Below, piece after piece: positions 17,964 through 27,599 of a stretch of 64,000 bases of DNA. The position numbers and the translations under genes are program-made. Positions within the stretch are counted from its first letter, which is position 1. Each line of letters begins with the position of its first letter. The notes under the pieces were generated by a model, which searched no databases, had not been told where the DNA came from, and saw only the letters and a list, made by a program, of their open reading frames with translations. The DNA comes from Vreelandella subglaciescola. GTDB taxonomy: Bacteria > Pseudomonadota > Gammaproteobacteria > Pseudomonadales > Halomonadaceae. The stretch is from the NCBI GenBank assembly GCA_030454225.1, contig JAKDRW010000004.1, forward strand, positions 1 to 64,000, given 5' to 3'.

Positions 17964-19349
17964 CTATTCGCCGGTCAGCGTCTCGAGCGCAGCGTTCAGC
18001 GAGGCGCGCTCGCGCTCGGCATACAGCGCGATTTCATCGACCACCGGCGCCCCCAACGCTGCCTCGAACTGCGCCTGATTCGGCCGGCTGCGATTCGCCT
18101 CTTCCTTGGGTGTCGCACTGCCAGCCTGGCTGAGATTGGATTGAAAAATCCCCGCTGCGCTAACCGGTAAAAAATCCTCGTACACCATCGGCGTTGTCCA
18201 TAGCGCGCCGTGCTCAAGCAGCGTCTCCACGCTGGCCGCGCGGATCTCCTCTGCCCCAAGCCCCAGCGCCCCCTGATCGCGCGTCGGCCAATAATGGAAA
18301 AAAGCCAGCCCTGCACGACGCAGCGCTTCCTCATCATCGGGAAACTCGGCAAAGGCATCCGCCAGCCGCGCCTGGTGCGCGGCGTTGTCTGGCGCCGGCT
18401 CGCCCTGGCGCGAGGCCGCCAGCAGCCGATCGTATAGCGCCCGCCCTTTGGCCGTCAGCGCCACGCCGCGCTGTTCGATTTCGCCAAAGCGCGCGGTGTG
18501 AAAACCCGCATCGCTGCCGGCAAAGCGTACCGGCTCTTCAAGCGCTTTGAAGCTGGTCTGGCGCAGCAGCAGCGGGCAGCGCCGGTTCGGCGGGCCCTCA
18601 ATAATCGCCTTCGGGTCGATGCCGTAGCCGGGCATGCGCCGCTGGACTTCATCGATATCCAGCGTGCGCGGCGTCAGGTGATTAATATGCGGGCCACGAA
18701 AGCACACCACGTCGGCGAGCAGGCGATGCTCGGCGCTCAGCGACTCATACGTCGGCCGGTCTACGGTGGCGTCGCTGTGCCAGCGGAAGGTCTCCAGCGC
18801 TTCGCCGACAAAGGTGTCGGCCTCTCGCTTATCAAGCCCGCCCTGCAACTCGCAGCGCTCGATCAACGCCTTGACCCCGGGGGTAAAAATATCCCGCGCG
18901 TGCAAAATCGCCAACGCCCGCTCGCGCAGCGCCGCCGAGGCAATCAGCTCGGGGCGCAAAAGCGAGGTAAACACGCGGAAAGGATTGGCCCGCAGAGCGT
19001 CGTCATCTACCGGGCGAAACGCCGTAGAGTGGACCGGCACGCCGGCCTGTGAAAGATCGTAATAGCCCACCGGAAACATCCCCATCACCGCGAACAGGCG
19101 GCGCAGCATGGCAAGCTCGGCGGGGGTGCCCACGCGAATGGCGCCGTGACGCTCAACGCTCAAGCGCTGAGCGTCACCCGCGGCGTCAAGCCGTTCAGCA
19201 AGCGCTGTATCAGCGGCCAGCATCTCGCGGTTGACGACCTCTACCAGCGCTAAAAGCGCGCCGTACTGGGGTACTTCATTACGGTACATCGCCGACATGG
19301 CGTGAGAGAAGCGCTCACGGATTTGGTCGGGGCTGACCCACTGACTCAT
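17964..19349 (-). CDS. hglS: 2-oxoadipate dioxygenase/decarboxylase (HglS/YdcJ, DUF1338)
   Basis: A 461-residue VOC-fold metalloenzyme of the DUF1338/YdcJ family. Characterised members convert 2-oxoadipate to D-2-hydroxyglutarate in D-lysine catabolism. Family features are VERHGAIRVGTPAELAMLRRLFAVMGMFPVGYYDL near the N-terminus, and RLLADVVCFRGPHINHLTPRTLDID followed by IEGPPNRRCPLLLRQTSFKALEEPV. The histidines in ERHG and GPHINH are the likely metal ligands. ATG 19349 has AAGGAG nine bases upstream. The gene is convergent with the DadA-like amino-acid dehydrogenase, so both may serve amino-acid breakdown, though nothing shows coregulation. Confidence 0.88.
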   Translation of the reverse strand: MSQWVSPDQIRERFSHAMSAMYRNEVPQYGALLALVEVVNREMLAADTALAERLDAAGDAQRLSVERHGAIRVGTPAELAMLRRLFAVMGMFPVGYYDLSQAGVPVHSTAFRPVDDDALRANPFRVFTSLLRPELIASAALRERALAILHARDIFTPGVKALIERCELQGGLDKREADTFVGEALETFRWHSDATVDRPTYESLSAEHRLLADVVCFRGPHINHLTPRTLDIDEVQRRMPGYGIDPKAIIEGPPNRRCPLLLRQTSFKALEEPVRFAGSDAGFHTARFGEIEQRGVALTAKGRALYDRLLAASRQGEPAPDNAAHQARLADAFAEFPDDEEALRRAGLAFFHYWPTRDQGALGLGAEEIRAASVETLLEHGALWTTPMVYEDFLPVSAAGIFQSNLSQAGSATPKEEANRSRPNQAQFEAALGAPVVDEIALYAERERASLNAALETLTGE

Positions 19350-19666
19350 GGCTAACTCCTTGCAAGGCAATATGCCTCAGCATAACCAACCGCCATGCAC
19401 CGCTTTTGCCAAATTCGCCGCCTTTTCTACGAAAACGCGCCGACGGCTCTATATTCCGGCACAGGCTGCACGTCGAACGGCTACTTTCTTATGCTTTGGT
19501 CGCGGTTATTTGTGATGACGATACTAATAATAATTTGCCGGATAGTCGGGAACGACGCATACTCAAGAATTGAGCTTGCCGTTTTGGCATCGTCTGCGTA
19601 CGCGGTTAGACGTTCATAATAGACACAGTCTCGCCAGTCCCTGTGACTTGGCGAAGGAAACCAGTG
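19350..19666. other. Intergenic spacer with a hairpin at the next gene's leader
   Basis: No gene was seen in this 317-base spacer between the divergent hglS-like and PAS-GGDEF genes. Near its right end TCGCCAGTC and GACTTGGCGA (19631-19654) form a stem with one bulge, directly before the AGGAAA ribosome-binding site of the GGDEF gene. The rest is ordinary promoter-like sequence. Confidence 0.4.
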
Positions 19667-20629
19667 ATGGCTTGCACCCGGGAAAAAGCCCCCCACTTGA
19701 CCGAAAACATGGGCACCAATAGCACGGCACACGCCGATATAACGCTTTTCGGGCGCTACCAAGCGGCGTTCTTGCAGGCTCGCGAAGCCATCATCTTTGT
19801 TCGGCAAGAGCAGATTGTCGACTACAACTCGGCCGCACTGGGGCTGCTGGGTATCGATAGCGAGGCGTTGGTTTCCACCCTGGGCCTGATGCATTTCTCT
19901 CCCTATCGCCAACCCAACGGCAAGCGCAGCCGCACGCTTGCCAGCATATACGTCAAGCAGGCCATGCGTCGCGGCCAGGCGCTGTTTGAATGGCAGCTGA
20001 AAACGCTTGACGGCGGCGACTTTTCCGCCGAAATCATGCTCGTACGTCTCGACATTGCCGGCGATACGCTGCTGAAAGCCACCCTGCGCGATATTTCGCG
20101 GCAGAAACGCCTGCAAGCAGAGCTTTCGCGCAACGCCATGACCGACCACCTGACCGGCGCGTTCAACCGCCAGCGGTTCGACGAAGAGATGCGCCGGGCG
20201 CTTGCCAGGCTGCGTCGCAAGCATATATCCACCGCGCTGATTCTGCTCGATATCGACCATTTCAAACCCGTTAACGACACCTACGGCCACGCCGCCGGCG
20301 ACGACGTGCTGGTCGAGCTGGTTGCGCTGCTCGACGCCAGCCTGCGGATTCCCGACTTGCTCACGCGCTGGGGCGGCGAGGAGTTCGCCATGGTATTGCC
20401 CGACACTAGCCAGGCCGAGGCGCTACAGCTAGCCAAGCGGCTGCGTCAGCTGATTGCCCGCCACTCTTTCGGCGTCGTCGGCCAAATTACCGCCAGCCTG
20501 AGCGTCACCAGCCTGCACCCCGACGACGATACCCGAAGCTGCCTCAAACGCCTGGACGACGCGCTCTATCAAGCCAAGGACCTGGGTCGCAATAAAGTAC
20601 TCGAGGCCGACCCCGACCCCGCGGTGTAA
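19667..20629 (+). CDS. PAS-GGDEF diguanylate cyclase
   Basis: A 320-residue soluble protein: an N-terminal PAS-like sensor (about residues 25-145, with FLQAREAIIFVRQEQIVDYNSAALGLLG) joined to a GGDEF domain beginning TDHLTGAFNRQRFDEEM. The active-site loop is RWGGEEFAMVLP, competent for c-di-GMP synthesis, and the product-inhibition motif RIPD lies five residues before it. The ORF track starts at 19643, but ATG 19667 has AAGGAAA upstream. No membrane segment, so it should be cytoplasmic. Stimulus unknown. Confidence 0.9.
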   Translation: MACTREKAPHLTENMGTNSTAHADITLFGRYQAAFLQAREAIIFVRQEQIVDYNSAALGLLGIDSEALVSTLGLMHFSPYRQPNGKRSRTLASIYVKQAMRRGQALFEWQLKTLDGGDFSAEIMLVRLDIAGDTLLKATLRDISRQKRLQAELSRNAMTDHLTGAFNRQRFDEEMRRALARLRRKHISTALILLDIDHFKPVNDTYGHAAGDDVLVELVALLDASLRIPDLLTRWGGEEFAMVLPDTSQAEALQLAKRLRQLIARHSFGVVGQITASLSVTSLHPDDDTRSCLKRLDDALYQAKDLGRNKVLEADPDPAV

Positions 20630-20707
20630 GCCCGCACCGGCGCTTTAGCCGTTGGCGGGCAGCGCTTGACCCCTTAGGCTAGGCGTTCATCATGCTCAGG
20701 AGCCGCC

Positions 20708-22378
20708 ATGCCCGCCCCCGCCGCGAACCACCTGCTCACCGAGCTTGCCGCCACCCAGCGCCAGCGCCTCAACCTGGCCGTTGCCTGCGGCCTGCTGGCG
20801 GGCAGCCTGACGTTTTTGCAGGCCGCGCTATTCGCCTGGATCGTTAGCGCGCTGCTGGTCAATCACCAGACGCTCGCACACAGCGCCCCGCTGTTTGCGC
20901 TTTGGCTTCTGGCCCTGCCGCTGCGCGGCCTTTTCAGCTACGCTCAGGAAACTCTCGCCCAGAAGGCCTCGCTCGCTGTGCGCCAGCAGCTTCGCCGGCG
21001 GCTGCTCGACCACTTGGTGCGCCTCGGACCGGTGCGGCTGGCGGGCTACCACAGCGCGTCGCTTTCCTATCAGGTGGTTGAGCAGGTCGAAGCGCTGGAT
21101 GGCTACTTTGCGCGTTTTCGCGTCCAGCTGGTGCTCGCCGTTCTGCTGCCGTTGACGGTGCTCGGCATTACCCTGTATCTGGACTGGCTGGCGGCGCTCT
21201 TCCTGCTGCTTGCCGCGCCGCTGATCCCGCTATTTATGGCGCTGGTGGGTATGGGCGCCGAACGCCTGAATAGCGAACAGTTCGCCGCCGTGTCGCGGCT
21301 TTCGGGCCATTTTATCGACCGTGTTCGCAGCTTGACCACGCTACAGCTGTTTGGCCAGACCCAACGCGCCACCCACAGCGTTCACGCCGCCGCCGACGGC
21401 TACCGACAGCGCAGCTTGCGCACCCTGCGACTGGCTTTTTTATCCTCGGCGGTGCTCGAGTTTTTTGCCTCGGCGGCCATCGCCGTGGTGGCCATTTACG
21501 TCGGCTTTGGCCTGCTGGGCTACATCAGCTACGGCCCCGCCGATAAGCTGACGCTATTCAGCGGCCTGCTGATTTTGCTGCTGGCACCCGAGTTTTTTCA
21601 GCCGCTACGCAGCCTGGCCCAGCACTACCACGACCGCGCCGCCGCGCTGGGGGCGGCCGAACGGCTGGCCGAGCTGCTAAGCCGGACGCCCCCCGCCACG
21701 CGGCTCAAAACGCCGCCATCGGCGCTTGCGCCCGGCGCCTTTGAGCTGCTGTTGCTAAAAGACGCCTGCGTTGCCCACCCCGGGCGTGGCGTCGTGCTGG
21801 GGCCGGTGTCGCTGCGTATTGGCCGCGGCGATACCGTGGTCGTCACCGGCGCGTCCGGTAGCGGCAAGTCAACGCTTTTGCAGCTCGCGGCGGGATTTGT
21901 CGCGCCCGACGACGGCGTGCGCCAAAGCTCTGCTGATTTACGCTTTGCCTGGATGGACCAGCGCCCGCTGCTCATCCACGCCACGCTTGCCGACAACCTG
22001 CGCCTGGCTGTCCCCGAAGCAAGCGATGCCGCCCTTTATCGGGCGCTGGAAAGCGCACAGCTGAGCGAGCTTCTCGCGCAGCTACCAAGCGGGCTGGAAA
22101 CGCCCATCGGCGAGCGCGGCACGGGGCTTTCGGGCGGTCAGGCGCAGCGCTTGGCGCTGGCGCGAATTTTTCTTTCAGCAGCACCGCTGGTGCTGCTCGA
22201 CGAACCCACCGCCAGCCTCGACGAACACAGCGAGCAGGCCGTCATGGCGGCCTTTGTCGCGCTGCAGCGCGCCGGACGCACGCTGGTCATTGCCACCCAT
22301 CACCCGGCGCTGATCGCGCTTGCCACGCGCCGCTGGCATCTTGATCACGGCCGGCTGGAGGAGCTCGCCCATGGCTAA
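20708..22378 (+). CDS. cydD: Thiol reductant ABC exporter subunit CydD
   Basis: Half of the CydDC heterodimeric ABC exporter, which moves cysteine and glutathione to the periplasm and is needed for cytochrome bd assembly. The 556-residue protein has six membrane helices followed by an ATPase domain with Walker A GASGSGKST (about residue 381), signature LSGGQAQRLALAR and Walker B LVLLDEPTASLD. Its stop overlaps the start of cydC by eight bases. AGGAGCC precedes the ATG. The location just upstream of the bd oxidase genes fits its role. Confidence 0.93.
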   Translation: MPAPAANHLLTELAATQRQRLNLAVACGLLAGSLTFLQAALFAWIVSALLVNHQTLAHSAPLFALWLLALPLRGLFSYAQETLAQKASLAVRQQLRRRLLDHLVRLGPVRLAGYHSASLSYQVVEQVEALDGYFARFRVQLVLAVLLPLTVLGITLYLDWLAALFLLLAAPLIPLFMALVGMGAERLNSEQFAAVSRLSGHFIDRVRSLTTLQLFGQTQRATHSVHAAADGYRQRSLRTLRLAFLSSAVLEFFASAAIAVVAIYVGFGLLGYISYGPADKLTLFSGLLILLLAPEFFQPLRSLAQHYHDRAAALGAAERLAELLSRTPPATRLKTPPSALAPGAFELLLLKDACVAHPGRGVVLGPVSLRIGRGDTVVVTGASGSGKSTLLQLAAGFVAPDDGVRQSSADLRFAWMDQRPLLIHATLADNLRLAVPEASDAALYRALESAQLSELLAQLPSGLETPIGERGTGLSGGQAQRLALARIFLSAAPLVLLDEPTASLDEHSEQAVMAAFVALQRAGRTLVIATHHPALIALATRRWHLDHGRLEELAHG

Positions 22379-24128
22379 GCCCGAACGTCTGCTCACCACC
22401 CTGCGCCCCTGGCTGAGCGTACTCGCCAGCCGCCAGCGCCGGCTGTGGCTGGGCGCGCTACTCATGGCGCTGACGCTGTTTTCCGCACTGGGGCTGCTGG
22501 CCGTTTCCGGCTGGTTTATCACCGCCACCGGGCTTACCGGCCTGCTGTTTACCGCCGGCATTGCCGCCACGCTTGACGTGTACGTGCCCGGCGGGGCGAT
22601 CCGCCTGTTTGCCATCACCCGCACGGCGAGCCGCTATCTGGAGCGGCTGTACAATCACGACACGGTGCTGCGCCTGCTCGCCGACCTGCGCACGCGCCTT
22701 TTCGGCGTGCTTGCACAGCTGGATAGCCGCGCGCTTGCCAGCCGCCGCGCCAGCGACTGGCTCAACCGCCTGACCGCCGACATCGACACCCTCGACAGCC
22801 TGTACTTACGCCTGATGGCGCCGCCCGCGGTGGCGCTACTTGCCGGCGCGGTTCTCAGCGGCGTAACCGCGCTTTTTGTGCCACTCGCCGGCGGTTTTCT
22901 AGCCGCCGTTCTGCTGCTCGGCTGGCTGTGGTTGACGCTAGGCCAGGCGCGGCTGGGCATGGCCGCCAGCCGACGCCACGTCGACGAACTCGAAGCCCTG
23001 CGCGGCAGCGTGATGGAAACGCTGCAGGGGCTCGCCGAGCTCGACGCCTACGGCGCGCTGCCCCATCAGCAGCGCAGCCTGGATCAGCTAGAGGCACGGC
23101 TGCACCACAGCCAGCGAAGCTTAGGCCGCTGGGTAGCGCTGGGCAATGCGCTGCAGGCGTGGCTTTTGGGCATCGCAACGCTTGGCACCCTGTGGCTTGC
23201 CGCCGCTGCCTTTCAGGCGGGCAGTATCAGCGGCGCGGTGATGGTGATGCTACCCATGGCGGTGATGGCAATGAGCGAGGCCTTCGCCACGCTGCCCGCG
23301 GCCTTTACCTGGCTGGGCGCCACCCGCGGCGCCGCCGAACGCCTTAACGGCCTGGCGCCGCCGCGCACCAGGCAGCCCGCCGCCCAAGCGACGAGCGCAG
23401 AGACGCCGCCGGATAACGCCCGTACGCTGTGCCTCGATAACGTCGGCGTGCGCTATCCCGGCGCCTTTCAGCCGGCGCTCGACGGGCTATCGCTAAGCCT
23501 TGCCGCCGGCGAGCGGCTGGCCGTGGAAGGCGCGTCGGGGTCGGGAAAATCTACGCTGGCCGCGCTACTCGGGCGCCAGCTCTCCCCTTCTCTGGGCGCG
23601 ATTACGCTGGGCGGCGTGGCCCTTGAGGCGTGGCCGGAAGCCGCACTGCGAAGCCGCGTGGCCGTACTCACCCAGCAAACCGAGCTGCTCGACGACAGCC
23701 TGGCGGCCAACCTGCGCCTGGCCGACGCCGACGCCGATGACAGCACGCTGTGGCGGGTGCTCAAGCAGGTGCTGCTGGCCGACTGGGCCCTTACGCTACC
23801 TCAAGGGCTTCACACCCGAGTCGGCGAAGGCGGCCGGCAAATTTCCGGAGGACAGGCGCGCCGGGTGGCGTTGGCGCGGCTATATTTATGCCAGCCAGAC
23901 CTGGTGGTGCTCGATGAACCCTTTGCCGGCGTCGACGCATCCACCGCGCAGGCTCTGGCCTCGGCGCTACACCTGTGGCTTTCCGACCGCACTGTCGTCT
24001 ACCTTGTACATAAGGCCGACGGTGATACCGCGCTACCCGGCATGACCCGAACCCTGACCCTGACCGCTGGCCGGCCGGATCAAACTGCGACAATACGCCA
24101 TGGCACAGGCGCGACTACGCAGCGATAA
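22371..24128 (+). CDS. cydC: Thiol reductant ABC exporter subunit CydC
   Basis: Second half of CydDC, 585 residues. Membrane helices occupy roughly residues 20-310 (LWLGALLMALTLFSALGLLAVSGWFI opens the first); the ATPase has [24 protein letters not shown] and LVVLDEPFAGVDAS. The ORF track includes 17 extra codons from 22320; ATG 22371 inside the cydD end is the better start and gives tight coupling. The cioA gene follows after 132 bases with its own likely promoter. Confidence 0.93.
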   Translation: MAKPERLLTTLRPWLSVLASRQRRLWLGALLMALTLFSALGLLAVSGWFITATGLTGLLFTAGIAATLDVYVPGGAIRLFAITRTASRYLERLYNHDTVLRLLADLRTRLFGVLAQLDSRALASRRASDWLNRLTADIDTLDSLYLRLMAPPAVALLAGAVLSGVTALFVPLAGGFLAAVLLLGWLWLTLGQARLGMAASRRHVDELEALRGSVMETLQGLAELDAYGALPHQQRSLDQLEARLHHSQRSLGRWVALGNALQAWLLGIATLGTLWLAAAAFQAGSISGAVMVMLPMAVMAMSEAFATLPAAFTWLGATRGAAERLNGLAPPRTRQPAAQATSAETPPDNARTLCLDNVGVRYPGAFQPALDGLSLSLAAGERLAVEGASGSGKSTLAALLGRQLSPSLGAITLGGVALEAWPEAALRSRVAVLTQQTELLDDSLAANLRLADADADDSTLWRVLKQVLLADWALTLPQGLHTRVGEGGRQISGGQARRVALARLYLCQPDLVVLDEPFAGVDASTAQALASALHLWLSDRTVVYLVHKADGDTALPGMTRTLTLTAGRPDQTATIRHGTGATTQR

Positions 24129-24139
24129 AATATACGCCT

Positions 24140-24153
24140 TTGGCATACATCAA
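24140..24153 (+). promoter_or_regulatory. Possible ANR/FNR site upstream of cioA
   Basis: TTGGCATACATCAA matches the FNR/ANR consensus TTGATN4ATCAA at eight of ten defined bases, with the right half perfect. It lies about 110 bases before the cioA start. Oxygen control of bd-type oxidases by FNR-family proteins is established in related bacteria; binding here is inferred. Confidence 0.35.
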
Positions 24154-24260
24154 ATTATCGTGATACGCCTATTCCCAAGCGATAATCCGCTGTGCACGCC
24201 GGGCGTTAATCGCACGGCCGCTGCCTTTTCCAACTTTGCGACACGCTCTGGGAGGTCATA

Positions 24261-25673
24261 ATGGAGCTGGACCCGCTGCTGCTCTCTAGGCTGCAATTTG
24301 CCTTTGTGGTGCTGTTTCACGCTATCTTCCCGGTGTTTACCATCGGGCTGGCGTCTTACATCGCGCTGCTTCACGGCCTGTTTTATAAAACCGGCAACGC
24401 CGCCTGGGATCGTCTGGCGCTGTTCTGGACCAAGGTATTTGCCGTGGTATTTGGCATGGGCGTGGTCTCGGGCATCGTCATGTCGTTTCAGTTTGGCACC
24501 AATTGGAGCAACTTTTCCCAGGCCACCTCCAACTTCCTGGGGCCGATGCTGAGCTACGAAGTGCTGACCGCCTTCTTCCTCGAAGCCGGCTTTTTGGGCG
24601 TACTGCTGTTCGGCCGCCATAAAGTCCCCGAAGGCGCGCACCTGTTTGCCGCGCTGATGGTGGCGCTGGGCACCTTTATTTCCTCTTTCTGGATTCTTGC
24701 GGCCAACAGCTGGATGCAAACGCCGGTGGGCTACGAGCTGATCGACGGCCAGTTCCATATCACTTCCTGGTCGGATGCCATCTTCAACCCGTCGTTCCGC
24801 TACCGCTTTACCCACATGGTGGTGGCGTCTTTCCTCACCGGTGGCTTTGTGGTGGCCGGCGTCAGCGCCTGGTTTTTGCTGCGCCAGCGCGACGTTGAAG
24901 CCAACAAGAAAGCGCTTTCCATGTGCCTGTGGATGCTGCTGTTTCTGGCGCCGGCGCAGGCGCTGATTGGCGATGCCCACGGGCTGAGTACGCTTGAGCA
25001 CCAGCCGACCAAGGTGGCGGCCATGGAAGGCAACTGGGAGACCCAGTCCGGCGCACCGCTGCTGCTGTTCGCGCTGCCCGACCAAAACGCCCAGACCAAC
25101 CACTTTGAGCTGAAGATTCCACATATGGCGAGCCTGATCCTCACCCACAGCTTTGACGGCACGGTACCGGGGCTTAACGAGGTCTCGGCCGACGAACGCC
25201 CGCCGGTCTTCATCGTCTTCTGGGCATTTCGCGTCATGATCGGGCTAGGGGTGGCGATGATCGCCATGGCGCTCGCCGGGCTGGCTCTCCGCCGGAGCGG
25301 GCGTGTGTACCAGCACCCGCTCTACCTGAAAACGCTGGTGGGCATGATTGGTGCCCCCTTTGTCGCGGTGCTCGCCGGCTGGATAGTGACCGAGTCGGGG
25401 CGGGCGCCTTGGCTGGTATACGGCGTCATGACCCAGGCCGAAGGGCTAACACCGTCGCTGACCGGCGGCATGGCGCTCTTCACGCTGATTGGCTATATGG
25501 CGGTGTACGCGGTGGTATTCGTCGTGGGTATTTACTACCTGACGCGGGTGATCCGTCAGGGCATGCTGCCCGAAGCCGACCAAATCCACGGCGAAGTGGA
25601 GCGGCCCAATCGCCCGTTCTCCGCGGTACACACGCCCTTTGACGACAACGACCTGCAGGGAGACAAGTCATGA
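24261..25673 (+). CDS. cioA: Cyanide-insensitive cytochrome bd-type quinol oxidase subunit I (CioA)
   Basis: Quinol-oxidising haem subunit of a bd-type terminal oxidase. The 470-residue length and short loop after LGPMLSYEVLTAFFLEAGFLGVLLFG fit the CioA subgroup rather than E. coli CydA, with its longer quinol loop. Visible haem and quinol features are RLQFAFVVLFHAIFPVFTIG (haem-ligand histidine), RYRFTHMVVASFLTGG, and GRAPWLVYGVMTQAEGLTPS near residue 385. GGGAGGTC precedes the ATG. It overlaps cioB by ATGA. Confidence 0.93.
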   Translation: MELDPLLLSRLQFAFVVLFHAIFPVFTIGLASYIALLHGLFYKTGNAAWDRLALFWTKVFAVVFGMGVVSGIVMSFQFGTNWSNFSQATSNFLGPMLSYEVLTAFFLEAGFLGVLLFGRHKVPEGAHLFAALMVALGTFISSFWILAANSWMQTPVGYELIDGQFHITSWSDAIFNPSFRYRFTHMVVASFLTGGFVVAGVSAWFLLRQRDVEANKKALSMCLWMLLFLAPAQALIGDAHGLSTLEHQPTKVAAMEGNWETQSGAPLLLFALPDQNAQTNHFELKIPHMASLILTHSFDGTVPGLNEVSADERPPVFIVFWAFRVMIGLGVAMIAMALAGLALRRSGRVYQHPLYLKTLVGMIGAPFVAVLAGWIVTESGRAPWLVYGVMTQAEGLTPSLTGGMALFTLIGYMAVYAVVFVVGIYYLTRVIRQGMLPEADQIHGEVERPNRPFSAVHTPFDDNDLQGDKS

Positions 25674-26668
25674 ACCTTGATATTACCCTGGTATGGGCCG
25701 GCATCATCGGCTTTGGCGTCATCATGTACGTATTGATGGACGGCTTTGATCTGGGGCTGGGGATTCTCTATCCTTTTGCCCCCGATGAAACCTCGCGCGA
25801 CGTGATGATGAACTCGGTGGCGCCCATCTGGGACGGCAACGAAACCTGGCTGGTGCTGGGCGGTGCCGGGCTGCTCGGCGCTTTCCCGCTGGTCTATTCG
25901 GTATTTTTACCGGCGCTTTATATCGGCGTGTTTCTGATGCTCGCGGGGCTGATTTTTCGCGGTATTTCTTTCGAGTTCCGCTTCAAGTCGCAGAAAAACC
26001 GCCACTGGTGGAACCGCGCCTTCTGCTGGGGGTCGATCGTTGCGGCTTTCGCCCAGGGCGCGGTCGTCGGCGCCTATATCCAGGGCTTTCCGGTCGAAGA
26101 CAGGGTTTACGTCGGCGGCCCCTTTGACTGGCTGACGCCTTTTAGCGTGCTCACCGGCTTTGGCCTGATGGCCGGCTACGCGCTGCTGGGCGCCACCTGG
26201 CTGATCCTCAAGTCCGAAGGCCACGTACAGGACTGGGCCTATTCCATTACGCCCAAGCTGCTACTCGGCGTGCTGGTGGTGTTCGGCGTAGTCAGCCTGT
26301 GGACGCCGCTGGTCAGCGTCGACGTGCGCGAGCGCTGGCTCGAGCAGATACACCTGATCTGGATATTTCCGATTCTTGCCATGCTCTGCGCCGCGGCGCT
26401 GTATCGCGCGGTGAAACGCCGCGCGGAAGGCCGTCCGTTCATCATGGCGCTGGGGCTGTTCATCTTCACCTACCTGGGCATGATCGCGAGCAAATGGCCG
26501 GTGATCGTCCCGCCGAACTACACCATCTGGGACGCCGCTTCGGCGCCGGAATCCCAGGTGTTTCTGCTGATCGGCACGGTGTTCGTCATCCCCATTATCC
26601 TGGCCTACACCACCTGGTCGTACTGGGTATTTCGTGGCAAGGTGAAAGTCGGCGACGGCTACCATTAA
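25670..26668 (+). CDS. cioB: Cytochrome bd-type quinol oxidase subunit II (CioB)
   Basis: The 332-residue integral membrane partner of CioA. It starts MNLDITLVWAGIIGFGVIMYVLMDGFDLGLGILYPF, the well-conserved first helix of subunit II with its acidic proton-channel residues, and includes SVAPIWDGNETWLVLGGAGLLGAFPL and IVPPNYTIWDAASAPESQ. No third small subunit (CydX-like) was identified downstream. The gene is coupled to cioA and followed by a bidirectional terminator. Confidence 0.94.
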   Translation: MNLDITLVWAGIIGFGVIMYVLMDGFDLGLGILYPFAPDETSRDVMMNSVAPIWDGNETWLVLGGAGLLGAFPLVYSVFLPALYIGVFLMLAGLIFRGISFEFRFKSQKNRHWWNRAFCWGSIVAAFAQGAVVGAYIQGFPVEDRVYVGGPFDWLTPFSVLTGFGLMAGYALLGATWLILKSEGHVQDWAYSITPKLLLGVLVVFGVVSLWTPLVSVDVRERWLEQIHLIWIFPILAMLCAAALYRAVKRRAEGRPFIMALGLFIFTYLGMIASKWPVIVPPNYTIWDAASAPESQVFLLIGTVFVIPIILAYTTWSYWVFRGKVKVGDGYH

Positions 26669-26708
26669 GCGTTCTGCATGGCTTTACACGCTGATTGACG
26701 GCGCATAA

Positions 26709-26738
26709 AAAACCGCCTCGCACAGGCGAGGCGGTTTT
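26709..26738. terminator. Bidirectional terminator between cioB and the peroxiredoxin gene
   Basis: AAAACCGCCTCGC and GCGAGGCGGTTTT form a perfect 13-bp stem with a short loop, flanked by A and T runs on both sides. It lies between two convergent genes and can serve both. Confidence 0.88.
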
Positions 26739-26775
26739 CTTTTATACGGACATTACGCCCGCGGCTAAGGCCGGC

Positions 26776-27429
26776 TTACTGCGGCAGCTTTGCCTTGCGC
26801 ACGTAGGGCAGCGGCGCATCAAAGTCGCCAAACTTGGCCTTGGCATCGCCGTCGGATACCGTCGGTGGAATAATCACGTCCTCGCCGACCGTCCAGTCCG
26901 CGGGCGTAGCGACGCCGTGCTGGCCGGCGGTCTGCAAGGCGTCGAGCGCGCGCAGAATCTCGCCAAAGTTACGCCCGACGTTCATCGGGTAGGTCATGGA
27001 CAGCTTGAGCTGCTTGTCGGGGCCGATAATAAACACCGCGCGCACCGTGGCACTGTCTGCCGGGGTGCGGCCGTCGGGCAGATAGGCTTCGGCCGGCAGC
27101 ATGTCGAACAGCTTGGATACTTTGAGCGCTTCATCGGCGATAATCGGGAAGCCGACGTCGCTGCCGCTGTAGGACTCGATGTCCTTGACCCAGCCCTTGT
27201 GCTCTTCCACGCCGTCAACCGACACGCCGATCACCTTGGTGCCGCGCTTTTTCCACTCGGCGTCAAGCTTGGCGACCGCGCCAAACTCGGTGGTGCACAC
27301 CGGAGTGAAGTCTTTGGGGTGGGAAAACAGGATGGCCCAGCTGTCTCCGATCCAGTCGTGAAAGCTAATATCTCCCTGGCTGGTCTGCGCGTCAAAATCC
27401 GGCACGGTTGCATTAATACGTAGCGACAT
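26776..27429 (-). CDS. 1-Cys (Prx6-type) peroxiredoxin
   Basis: A 217-residue thiol peroxidase reducing hydrogen peroxide and alkyl hydroperoxides. The peroxidatic cysteine sits in FSHPKDFTPVCTTEFG (about residue 47), and no second cysteine is visible, as in the Prx6 class. FIIGPDKQLKLSMTYPMNVGRNFGEILRALDALQ and the C-terminal WTVGEDVIIPPTVSD are typical of that class. ATG 27429 has AGGAG seven bases upstream. It appears monocistronic. Confidence 0.93.
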   Translation of the reverse strand: MSLRINATVPDFDAQTSQGDISFHDWIGDSWAILFSHPKDFTPVCTTEFGAVAKLDAEWKKRGTKVIGVSVDGVEEHKGWVKDIESYSGSDVGFPIIADEALKVSKLFDMLPAEAYLPDGRTPADSATVRAVFIIGPDKQLKLSMTYPMNVGRNFGEILRALDALQTAGQHGVATPADWTVGEDVIIPPTVSDGDAKAKFGDFDAPLPYVRKAKLPQ

Positions 27430-27599
27430 CGTTGGCTCCTGAGGTTGGCGAATCAATACGGCCTCCATCATAGCCCTATGCCCAGTTTATGTTCAAATCG
27501 AATTAAATTCTAAATCCTTATTACTTAATATCCGGCGCAGGGTATTCGTCGCCTGGGCTCGCACTGACGCTCCGGCTCCTCCGTTATGCGAGCCCGTCG

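Noticed and set aside
19631-19654. Possible riboswitch before the PAS-GGDEF gene
   Set aside because: Only one imperfect hairpin; no match to the GEMM/c-di-GMP aptamer core was seen.
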